Shown piece by piece: positions 18,301 through 30,300 of a stretch of DNA of 64,000 bases. The DNA lies in assembly GCA_022606425.2 (NCBI GenBank), contig JAHDVF020000876.1, positions 62,001 to 126,000 on the forward strand, read 5' to 3'. Each line of letters starts with the position of its first letter. The first letter of the stretch is position 1. This stretch comes from Lepidostoma basale (taxonomy: Eukaryota > Arthropoda > Insecta > Trichoptera > Lepidostomatidae). A program made the position numbers and the translations under genes. The notes beneath the pieces were generated by a model. It had not been told where the DNA came from. It saw only the letters and a program-made list of their open reading frames with translations, and ran no database searches.

Positions 18301-21300
18301 CGCCGGCGAGACTCCCACCGCCAACATCAAGCCAATGGCCGGTAAGTACCCAGAACACCAGTGTACATATAGTGCCATAGTATAGGAGCAACAACTATGA
18401 CTGCCGCCACACCAAGGGTACTGACCGGGTTACATGTCCTGAGAATCAAGAGCTAAAAAATTGTGTACAAGTAATTGGGTTCAAAATAGTTGCTGTATAC
18501 AAAAAAGTGAAAAGCAATGGGAAACTATCACATTATTTAAGGCCCATGCGGCATCCCAAGGACCAGCAGATAATGTAATACTTTGCCACAAACCAATCCC
18601 TAGGATTAAAAATTAATTGAAAATAATTTAAAAACATTTTTCTACTTAATTAATACGAATGAAAACCTCTGTTTTCTAGAATTTTTATTTGAATGACATG
18701 TTTCACCTTTTTTGACAAGACATTTAAATGATATCATTCCCATGAAATATAATAAAACTTGTATAAAACAGATGTTTTCATTCATATTAATTATTTCATT
18801 TGGAATTTTACATCATTGTTCAAGAAGCAATCAATACTTTCCTACTTGTCTATCTCCTACGGGAGCTCGCCAGGGTTACCCACCAAACTGAGTTTCAGCT
18901 CTGCCAGGAGCGAAACCGGTCGGTTTGATAAAACAAAAACAAAGTGGTGAAAAACAAACAGAAAAATGTTTTAAATGTATTTTTATGAATGCCATACCAC
19001 AAATGAAGTGTTCCATACAAAAGAACTTGATTTGCAGCCCACTCGGCCAGCGTATCGGGCGTGGTGTCTCAGCTGAGGAGGGCGGCCGGGGAGACTCCGT
19101 TTGCGTCCATCCGGCCCATGGCCTCGCACGCCACGCGCACGGCCGCCGTGCTGCCCACCAGCGCCCAGCAGCCGCCGCACACCACCGGCGGGTCGGGCGA
19201 GTGCGCCATGTCCACGTCCCCCAGCAGCTCGCACCACACCACCGAGTACATGCCCGCCAGCTCCTCCGCGCGCCACCTGCCCCACCACCCGCGACACCCG
19301 CACAGTGCCCCCCTCCCGGTGCCCCCTGAGTCCACGCAGGTTAGATCCTTGTCACACTTCACCTTTTTATTTTTGTTATCTATTTTGTAAGGCAAAATAT
19401 ATTAGGTGAATGCAATGCCAATGAAAGTGTTATAAATAAAATAATGAAAGGATTATTAGGATGGTGAACAATTCAACACATAAAAATGTAATGAAGAAAG
19501 AATGGTAAAGAAAGTATGTACGAGGTCTGTTCAAAAAGTATCGCGAATTTTATATTTTTTCAAAAAGTATTTATTTATTCATGAATATCTATTTTGTCCC
19601 CTTCAAAGTAATTCCCCTCGGATATAATACATTTATGCCAACGTTTTTTCCAATCCTCGAAGCACTTAAAAAAATCATTTTTTGTGATCTTGTTCAGCTC
19701 CTCCTTCGATGCCGTCTTTATCTCCTCAATCGTGGCGTAGCGTCGTCCTTTCATGGGCCTCTTCAGTTTTGGAAACAGGAAAAAGTCACAGGGGGCCAGG
19801 TCTGGGGAATACGGTGGCTGCGGCACCATTACTGTGTTGTTTTTGGCCAAATATTCGCGCACAAGCAACGATGTGTGAGCAGGGGCGTTATCATGGTGCA
19901 AAAGCCAGTTTTTGTTCTTCCACAAATCCGGGCGTTTCTGGCGGATTGCTTCGCGCAAATTGCGCATAACTTGCAGGTAATATTCCTTATTGACCGTACT
20001 ACCCTGTGGCAAGAACTCATGATGCACCACGCCCCTGCAATCGAAGAAAACTGTGAGCAAAACCTTCACGTTCGACCGAACTTGGCGCGCTTTTTTTGGT
20101 CTTGGCTCATGCGGCAGCTTCCATTGGGATGATTGAGCTTTGGTTTCCACGTCATAACCATAAACCCATGATTCGTCACCAGTTATGACCCTCTGGAGCA
20201 CATTTGGGTCGTCACGGACCGAGTCCAACATCTCCTGAGCAATGTTAACGCGATGCTGTTTTTGGTCGAAATTGAGCAATTTTGGCACGAATTTCGCGGC
20301 GACCCGACTCATGCCCAAATCATTGGTTAAAATCGAATGGCACGAGCCAATCGATATGTTTAGGTCCTCAGCAACTTCTCTAACGGTGATTCGACGATTG
20401 GCTAATACTATTTTCTTCACTTTATCAATGTTTTCGTCTGTTGTTGACGTGCTCGGGCGTCCGGCACGCTCTTCGTCGTTCATATCTTCTCGGCCCTCTG
20501 AGAACATTTTGTACCACCGATAAACGTTGCTTTGGTCCAAGGTAGCTTCACCATATGCCACAGTCAACATTCGAAATGCGTGCGCACTTTTTTTGTTTTC
20601 ACACAAAATTTGATACAGATTCTTTGATCCATTTTTTGGAATAGGCAAAAATCGAAGACGAGCCAAAACACATCCAAGCAAAACAGCTGTCAAAAATTAA
20701 CTAAACATTCAAAATGGCTGACCTTGTCAGCATAAGTAAGGGACATGAGTACCAACATAACGCTACAAAAAAATCAAAAATCAAATATACGAGCCAGCGG
20801 AAATTCAAAATTCGCGATACTTTTTGAACAGACCTCAGACCTCAGACCTATGTATGTTAATGATGTAAGCGGAGCCAAAAATCAAGGAATTCGCAGACAC
20901 ATTGCAGCGACCGAAGAAATCAATCAATCAATTATTAAATGTCAGCTACACGAGGAGTCAGAGAAATCGATGTGCGCACATGACACAATGTGTGAATGTT
21001 GAAAAAGCAGGAGAAATGTCAGGAAAAAAACAGTGGTGGTTCATTCTTTCTGCCTACCCTTTGGAGAGACGGCATGATAGTTTAGACAATGATAATTGAA
21101 TGTAGAAATGGAGTGCTTGCATATTTACACCTGTACTGTTCTCTTTAGGATATGGAGTCGGAGGTGGGGGGCGGGGCGGATCTGGGCGCTCTCCCGTCGC
21201 AGATCACGGCCCAGCCTGCCTCCACGGCCCAGAGCGGACCCCAGCAGGTGAGTGCTGCCATCTTATTTATTCTAAATCATAAACATTACAGAATCTTCCA

Positions 21301-24300
21301 AATCGTTTATAACTACAGAATAAGGTTATATTTAAAACATAAGTTACAATTAGTAAATACATAAAAAAATGCAGTACAATTAGAAATCAAGATAAACAAA
21401 TATCAATTTAAAGATTTTATTAATCATGTAAACAATTTTATAATATTTTTTTAAAAATGTATCTTTACTGAAGAAGGACTGTTTGTCCGAAACATGTCTA
21501 TATAATTTTATTTTTTTAATATAAGTGTTGTATATACAAAGTGTATGAAAAAGATAAATAAACCATCATAACAACACAAAGTATGGCGTATATATTAGGT
21601 CCTTACATATGAAATTGGCGTTTTGCCGTACTGGCAACTTTGATCTCAAATATCTTCTCTTTGGTTAGGAATTCCAAATTCAAATTTATACAGCTATTTA
21701 CTCAAGTATTTGTGTTTCGAAAATTAAAATTAATTTGTTTTTTCCTCAATTGTTTTTTTTCTTTGCGTCACTCAGTTTACAAAATGGAAAACTTGAAATA
21801 TCGCGTTATTTACGAGTACGAGTTCCACCGTGGCACCAGTGCTGCAGAAAGGGCTCGAAGGATTAATGATGTGTATGGCGACGGTGCCGCAAAAGAAAAC
21901 ACAGTACGTTTTTGGTTCCAACGTGTTCGTTCTGGAAATTTCGACCTGCAGAATAAACCCCGTGGACGGCCGGAGACCAAAGTTGATAATGAAGAATTGA
22001 AGGCTATTGTGGAAGCGGATCCATCGCAAACCACGTCCGAGTTAGCTGCAGGCTGCGGTGTTACTGATAAAACTGTTTTAATCCACTTGAAGCAAATTGG
22101 GAAGGTGAAAAAGCTTGAAAGGTGGGTACCTCACGAATTGAGTGAAGCAAATCAACAAACGCGCGTTGACTGCTGCGTTGCATTACTCAACCGGCACAAT
22201 AATGAAGGGATTTTGAATCGAATCATTACCTGTGATAAAAAGTGGATCCTGTATGATAATCGGAAGCGCTCATCGCAATGGCTGAACCCTGCCGAACCAG
22301 CCAAACCATACCCCAAGCGAAAATTGACTCCAAAAAAGTTACTTGTGAGCGTTTGGTGGACTAGTGCTGGTGTCGTTCACTACAGCTTTCTTAAATCTGG
22401 CCAGACGATTACGGCAGATGTCTATTATCAGCAACTGCAAACCATGATGGAAAAGCTAGCTGCTAAACAACCGAGGCTGGTTAATCGCTCTAGGCCACTG
22501 CTGCTTCATGATAACGCTAGACCACACACTGCACAACAGACGGCTACCAAATTAGAAGAGCTTAAATTGGAATGTCTAAGACATCCACCGTACTCTCCGG
22601 ACCTTGCCCCAACAGATTACTATTTTTTTCGAAATTTGGATAACTTCTTGCAAGGGAAAAAATTCAACTCCGATGGGGCAGTCCAAACCGACTTCAAAGA
22701 TTTTATTGATTCCCGTCCGAATGTTTTTTTTAGTAAAGGGATCGATGAACTACCTATGAGATGGCAAAAGTGCATAGATATCAATGGTACATACTTTGAT
22801 TAAATAAATATATTATATTTAAAAAAAATCAACTTTATGTTCCTCCCATACAAAACGCCAATTTTATATGTAAGGACCTAATAGAAGAAATATCAATAAG
22901 ATATAGATGCTTCCTGAGGGTGGCCTCACTATCGTGAAAAGTGTCCACATCCGAAGAGATGCGGTTTATAAGGATTATTGCCCTTCACACGGGCATTACC
23001 TTAGGTAGATTGGTTCTATAGGTGAAATAATCTGTGTTGCCATTGTCAGAGACAAACAAAATCAAGTCATTCAAAATATGTGAGTTATGTATTCGAGCAA
23101 CCCAAATGGATAGTTTGTCTTCATTTCCAGTGATTGGTAGTCCAGCATACCCAGCAAAAAAGCATTTGGGTACAGCCAGGGGTAACCATATTCTTTGAGG
23201 TATAGAAAACGTAGGAACTTTTTCTGTACCTTCTCAATCAGCAGGCAACATTTTGTTTCATGCGGTGCCCACACCAGTGTACTAAATTCCAACCCACTTA
23301 CCAAAGAGTTATACAAGAACTTCAGGACTCCAAACAAATCCTTCCCATTTCTTCTCTTTAAGAACAAATCTCAACATCTTATGGGAGCTATTACATACTG
23401 ATGGAATGTGAATACTGAAAGATAATTTAGGATCGAATGTAACTACATACCAAATCTTTCGAAGAAGCAGTCCTATCTAATAGAATATCATCCATCCGAG
23501 CCCTAGTATAGGACAAGATAAAACACTTTGATATATTAAAATACAATTTGTTTATTTTAGTCCATTCCAAGACACTGTGAATATTGTTCTGGAGTTTTAA
23601 GCAAGAGGAGGATGACTCAAATATCGTATTCAACACTTTCCTCTATTACTATAAGTTAATTGTCTGAATCCGTGTATTGATTAAACCAGTGCGTCTTGCC
23701 AGTCAGAACAGTGTGACGAAGTGAATTCTGCTGTGTTTCAGGGAGTGGCCTTGGTCCTGCCGCGCATGGAGCCCCCGGCGCCCGCCGCTCACTCCCACTC
23801 CGAAGGGACGCAGCTCCCGCACACCCTGCATCCGCACCCGCACCACGCCCACCACCAGGTCTATACATCATCCATTCTTTATACTACTAACTAACAAACC
23901 ATCACTCCGTCTCTCTGCCATACATCTCTAGCCTCCTCAATACTCATACATTGTGTCATATTGTGACGACCTTCGTGGCAGAGTGGTAAGAGCTCTGATT
24001 CCCATTCCGAAGGTTCTGGGTTCGATTCCCGGCGATGGCAGTGTGATTGTCACATTGTCTTTGGTCTGGCGTAGTATTCACGTGACAATTAAAAATGGCG
24101 ATAGATTGGCTACCTGTCACATGTCACGAGAATCAATATATCAGCTTAAAAAAAATGTATACTGTAATTGGGTTCAAGCAACCTGTTGTATACGTAAAAA
24201 AAAAAAATATCCCAGAGAGCCTGGCGAAACCGGTCCCTCGCAAAATAAAGATAAAAATGCAAGTAGTACTTAAAAAGTATGCTTGTATTTAATTATTATT

Positions 24301-27300
24301 TAAAATCTACTTTCATCAATGAGGTTTCAGTAAAATAATAAGATTATTCAAAAACTTTTATGAGGATGTCGGCCATTAAAATATGTTGTAATTTCATTAA
24401 AAAAAAAACTGTTTGTCTGTGCAGCAACAAGCGTCTAGTTCATCGGGGGGCAACAACTCCAGCTCCACCGTGACGACGTCCCTGAGCCCTGCGGCGGGCA
24501 GTGCGGGGCGAGCGGAGGCGGGGGCTGGTAGCGGTGCGGAGGCTCGCGGAGCCCTCAAGAGGCAGCGCCCCGCGCACACACTCAAACCTCAGCCCAAGAG
24601 GCTCAGGGTGCAGGTATCGTCTCACTTCTTATCTGACTTCCTCCATTACTTTTCCTGCCTACTGAAGAAACTCTAAAACTTATTTGAAACTTTAATGAAG
24701 GTTGACGCTGTGAAATTCCTTTGTCAATTTGGAAGAAGAATATTCTATTTATTAAGTATTTTTACAAAATGATAATTATCCATTACGTGTTTTCGGAGGT
24801 GACCTTCTCCATCCTCAAGTGTAAATATACAGTTATATATAGTGCAAAATATATTTATTTTGTAAAAATATTTAATAAATAAATTGGATACTACAATTCT
24901 CCTTCTCCTACAACTCGCCTTTTTAAAGATAATTTATTAATTCAAATTTTGTAAATTTTTAATTTTTATTTTTAACCCTTGAAAGGGATCCTGCGTGGAT
25001 ATGGGTTATCTCTTCCACTCTTGAGAGTCTTTTAAGTGCCAAACAAGGTAGTAGCATTTCTCCATTGCTTTGCTAATAAAGTATTGTTGTTAGGGTTGAA
25101 GTTGGTGCGTGGCACCACTCGCCGTATCATCTGATATAATATATAATACAGGCTGCTCAGTTAGCGTTACACAACTGACATAACAGATGTGGTTGCCTGT
25201 TCCCAGCAGGGTTTCCAAGGTCAAGTGACGGAGTCAGAGGTGGAGTACCAGGTGCCCACGTCCTCGCAGCGGGACCAAGAAGACGAGGGAGTCATCGTGG
25301 TTGACTCGGAAGACGAAGAGGGACAGTACGCTGATAACTATCAGGTATGTACCCTCACAGGCAGTATAAGCCAGTGTAGTCATATTGTTTGCACAAAACT
25401 ACTGGCAGTTGCCAGGCGCTAGTTCGTAGCTCGCAAGCCAAGCTTACGACTCTATTTTACTGATGGCTTCCAGGATCAGGAGATGTACTCGGAGGAGGCA
25501 GAGGAAGAGGACGAAGACGAGGAGGCGGAGGAGGAGGACGAAGACGAGGAAGAAGGGGCGGAGGGCGGCGAGGAGGAGGAAGAGGAGGAAGGCGCCGAGG
25601 TGGGGGAGGAAGAGGAAGAGGAGGGGGCAGAGGAGGAATCCGGCGCCCACCACAGCGAGGTGGAGCTCATCCAAGACAATTCACAGGTACACACTACCAC
25701 CAGGGGACGTATTTAAATCAGATTGGAATTATAAATTAAACAATGTTTTTGACTGAGGCAATGCATCCTGGAGCATTTTAGTGCACATTTTCATTGATGT
25801 GACCTGCTGCACACGTGGTATCTTCCAAAACTAATAAATGTAATCACCAGTCCCGAATAAAATGTGATTCTACCCTACCACTCACTTCTCTTTTATTCAA
25901 TTGTTGCCGTAGATCACAGTGTGGCCATGATAGTTAAATTACATGTTAAAATGGTGAGGGATCCATTATTGCTTACGCACTTGCAGATTAGTTCATCAAA
26001 TAATATTGACTGAATGCTAGGAGCTGCCTGCGCAGTCTGGAGGTGACTCGGAGGCCGTGGGGGGCAGCAGCGACGCGGGCGCGGTGTCGGGCGGGCAGGC
26101 CGGGGCCCCCGCTCCCCCCGCGCCCTCCCCCGCCCCCTCCCCGTCCCCCTCCCACTCGGGCCAGGCGGAGGGGTCCCAGATACAGGCCGTCACCAGCGGG
26201 ACACAAGGTTAATAGCACACCTTCCTATCCCTTGTTTGCCACAATGTCACTCAACTCTAAAGAGGGGATATTTTTATTGTGGCAGATGACCAATGTCCGA
26301 GGGAGCCTCCTTTGTTTGTGATGGCAGTAACTGCCCCTTATTATTAGGGTATCTAAAATTGTACTATTTTTATGAAAAAATGCAATTCTGTTATTAAATA
26401 TCAAATTTAAACCTTTCCCACAAAACAAATGCTTAAATAACAGTATAAATTATAAAAAAATTACATAAAATAGGGAAATCTCATTTTGATAAAAAAAAAA
26501 ATATTAATGTTTATTGAAATTTCTTGAATTTAAATAATGATTTTTTTTTTATAAAAATTACATTAGGGGTACAAATAAGTTCTCGCTGTTTACTCATTAA
26601 ATTTGAAATTGTATTATAAAAACTGATGGAAAATATCTTAATCAAAGTATTGTCCATGGCTAGCTATTACTTTCTCCCATCTTCCAGACAATTTTCGAAA
26701 TCCGTATTGGAAGAACGATGCGTCTTTTAATTTAATCCAGTCATCGACCCATTTTTTGGTATCGTCATAAAAAAAATTCTTGATCAGCCAAGTCGCGTGT
26801 CATCGATCGAAACAAGTGGTAGTCGGAAGGAGCAATGTCTGACAAATAAGGCGAGTGGGGTAGATTTTCCCATTTGAGCATTTCCAAATAAGTTTTGACA
26901 ACTCTTGCAACACGGAGTCGGGCAGCACGCTGCATGCTGTGTCATGCTGCAAAATAACTTTGTTGTGTCTGTTGGCGTGTTGCAGTCCATAGCAATCTCC
27001 TGTAATGGTTTCATTGGGTTTGAGTAGCTCATAGTACACCACACCGAGCTGATCCCACCAGATACAGACCATGACCTTGGAGCCATGGATATTCGGCTTT
27101 GCTGTTGATGTTGAACCACGACCAGGTTTTCCCCATGATTTTTTCTACTTTAGATTGTGGGGCATTGAAGCAATTGTTCACAGGTGAAAAAGCGCCATTC
27201 AACATCTCTCGATTTCAATTTATACGGAACCCAATTTCCTTCTTTTTTAATCACTCTTAAGTCTTCAAATTTTTTAAATTGTTTGTTGTTCAACTCCTAA

Positions 27301-30300
27301 TGATTCTGCTATTTCTTCTTGTGTTTGACATGAATTTGCATCGAGTAATGCTTCCAATTCTTCGTCTTCGAATTTTTTCGGGGTTAAAATCTGTTTCTTT
27401 AAAATGTCGAAACCAATTTCTGCACATTGTTTCTGATAGAGCATGGTTGCCATAAGTATTCACAAGAATTCAATTGCTTCTGCTGCAGATTTTTTTGGAT
27501 ACAACAATGTAATAAAATTCCCCGCAAAATCTTTTTTTTGTGCAAAATCCGCCATGTTTGAGGCGATGTAAAAAATGATCTTTACCTTTTGACAGTTCAA
27601 CACATACTAACGTTTTGAGGTTACAGGTTTAGCTTTAAAATAAAATAGGTTTCAGTATCGCCATAAGTGTACATAAAAATTACAATTTCAATAAGGAAAA
27701 CAGCGAGAATTTATTTGTACCCCCCAATATTTATTTATTGTTTCTTGAACAATGATGTAAAACTCCATATTAAATAATTAATACAAATGAAAGTGTCTGT
27801 TTTCTAGAAGTTTTATTAAATTTATTCATCAAAACATTTGATAATGCGTTAGAAAGGCAAAACATTTCATTCGCATAAAATGTAATGAAACTTCTAGAAA
27901 ACAGATGTTTTCATTTGTATTAATTATTATATTTAGTTTAACTCCACTCGAGTTTATGGCTTTGACTGATTTTGGGCAGCCCGCTGCTATCTCCTGGGAC
28001 TAGACCAGAAGATGGCAGCGAGCTGGTGAAACTGGCCAAAGCCATGTGGACAAATTGAACCAAATATATTTCTTGGAGGAAATTTTTCTAAAAAAAATTG
28101 TGCTTTCATTATTTTTAATAAAAGTTGGATTACTTCCTTTAAGTTTCTTGCAACCCTTAATCCAATAGACACAGGATACTTTAATCCCCAATTTTTTTAA
28201 AACAAATATTCCCATGGGGGTAAATGGTTCAGAAATAATTTGTGATTTTTCTTTCATAGGTGGTACGGCTGATTGCCAAGATTAAGATTAGGATTCTAGG
28301 ACATGGCGGGGGGCTGGCAGGCCCGCCTGTTCCAATACATCCATTCTCTGTATCTTTTTAAAATTAGACTTGTTCTAACTAGATTTTTGTGTTACAGACT
28401 TATGTCTAACATAACCATTGTGTTTGTGAAGCTCCTCAATCTACACTCTTGGAGTGGTTATTATATTGTTAAGCATTTCAAATGGGAGATTTTTTTATAA
28501 TTTTCATTCAGGTTCCGTAAATTGACATTCACTGCTTATTTTCATAAATACTGATTTTGATCTCTCCCCGAGGGCAGCTCATTGTGTGGCTAGTGACGGT
28601 GCATGTACGGAGATATTATTATGTGATATAGGAATACTTTGTGTCGGGCCAGAGGGAGATCTGAAAGGTTCCCCTCCACACATCAATAACACCAAGTGTT
28701 TGGTCAAGAGTAAATTGTGTCTCGTTCATATTACTTAAGGTTCAAGTGATTTTTTACTTTTGTATATTATTCACGAGTCATTAGGATTAATTTAGGTTAT
28801 GCCATCATCATCTTGATATCGTGGCTGTACTAATAGTCCATGCTGTGTAACAGTTGGAGTCTAGAAATAGACAAAACCTTAGCTTCCCTAGCAGTATCTG
28901 AGATAAGAACGGTGCCGCATGTGTTCAAAGTGCAAGCCAGTTTTTTATGATTCATATTAGAGAGAGCAGCTTAATTAATTCAATAAACTCGCCTCCTACC
29001 AATTGCGGGAAGACAGAGGAACTAGCATTAGTTAGGCCTACGGGGACTACGGGAAGCCGAGCTCTCTAGTCTAGAAATAAATATGACTGTAGTACGCCCC
29101 TCCCTCCATTGCAATTACAGTCATCCCTCGCCACATCGCGCTTCCACTTTCACCCTCTTTTTTCATATCTCAATCAAATGTATATTTATTAGTGACTAGA
29201 GGCATTTTATTTCATGCCCAAAATGTTAATACCCTCATTTAAAGTGTCGTAAATAAGTTTTCTAAGCTCCAACTATGAAAATATTAAATTTATTAACAAA
29301 GAATCCCACTTCGCGCACTTATCGTGGAGTCTGAAACGGATTAACAGCGATAAACGAGGGATTACTGTATTTATTTCCAGAAAATTTGTTATACCATACA
29401 CAAAAATTTGGATTTGAGAGTTCTTAATTCACTGAAAAATAATGTCGCGTAACATAAAATAAAATAGAACATCTTAATACGAAGAATGGCGATGGGTTTA
29501 CAAGATTCCATAATCCATCTTACTGAGAGTAATTAAAGATTAAGACGGCAGACGACTAGACGCTAGCTGGTTAAAAATATTATGTATGAAGAAAGGTGTC
29601 CGCCAGTGGATGTTTTTGACCCTTTGCGCATGCAATTATTAAAAGATCTGAATCTGTAACTCCCACGAGCTGTCCGCAGCTTCTAGAATGATGGTGGTTG
29701 ATAGATTGATAATATTCTCGCTCTGTTAATTAGTTATGTTACATGTTTTGTCTTAAATCTACTATGAAGTTCGGCTAATATTGTGAGGAAGTCTGTAGCA
29801 ACTGACAGTAGCAGATTATTGTTTGTATTATTATTTCAATGTTGAACTAGCAAAAGATATTGCGTCCAATCCGGTGCCGATGGATTGGCTCGTACGGGGC
29901 TCGTGGGATTAAAGTGTAATTTTGTAAAAGTTAGGCCCGCCGAGTGTCCACCCCCGCAGACACCCCCTAGTTGGTAGAGCGGACAGTAAGTCTGTTCATA
30001 AGAGATCCTTGTTCCTTTATGTAAGATTTGTAACTCAATAAAGTTCAACATTGAATCATATCACTTTATTTTATTTCCCTTCACCTACCATTCATGCCAG
30101 TGTGAAGAGTCACAACTATTTCATTATTTATAACTTTTACAAATCAAAGGGCTCTTTTACCACGTTTATATATCTGGACATATTTATATCTTGGAAATAT
30201 TAACAGATAGTTTGAGAGTTTATTTTTCAAATAAATAGAGGCATTACAGATTCAAGTCCAAGTCCGAGATGTTACAAGTACATTTGAACACAATATAATT

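Larger units (their letters stand above)
19437..21095 (+). mobile_element. LINE family A copy interrupted by a mariner
   Basis: The left part (ataatgaaaggattattagg .. gaaagaatggtaaagaaag) and the right part (tatgttaatgatgtaagcgg .. gtcagagaaatcgatgtgcg .. ctaccctttggagagacggc) are one LINE 3' region once the mariner at about 19521-20848 is removed. It lies in Tpr intron 3. Confidence 0.75.

Noticed and set aside
18342..18385. C-terminal extension of the 1697-codon frame past 18341
   Set aside because: The text after PMAG is intron sequence beyond a consensus gtaagt donor; exon 3 continues the TPR family sequence.
13400..18394. Many long open frames on the minus strand opposite Tpr exon 2
   Set aside because: They are Leu/Ser-rich shadows of a Glu/Lys/Leu coiled coil with biased codons, with no family resemblance.
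20745..21002. Open frame spanning the mariner right end
   Set aside because: A chance frame that joins the inverted repeat to LINE debris.
25463..25756. Arg/Lys-rich and Ser-rich frames overlapping Tpr exon 8
   Set aside because: Alternative frames of the gag/gaa acidic repeat.
28000..28257. 85-codon minus-strand frame in Tpr intron 9
   Set aside because: Composition fits AT-rich intron; no similarity I recognise and no splice context.
29590..30060. Solo LTR
   Set aside because: The end looks like an LTR with a polyadenylation signal, but no matching TG..CA borders or target duplication could be found.
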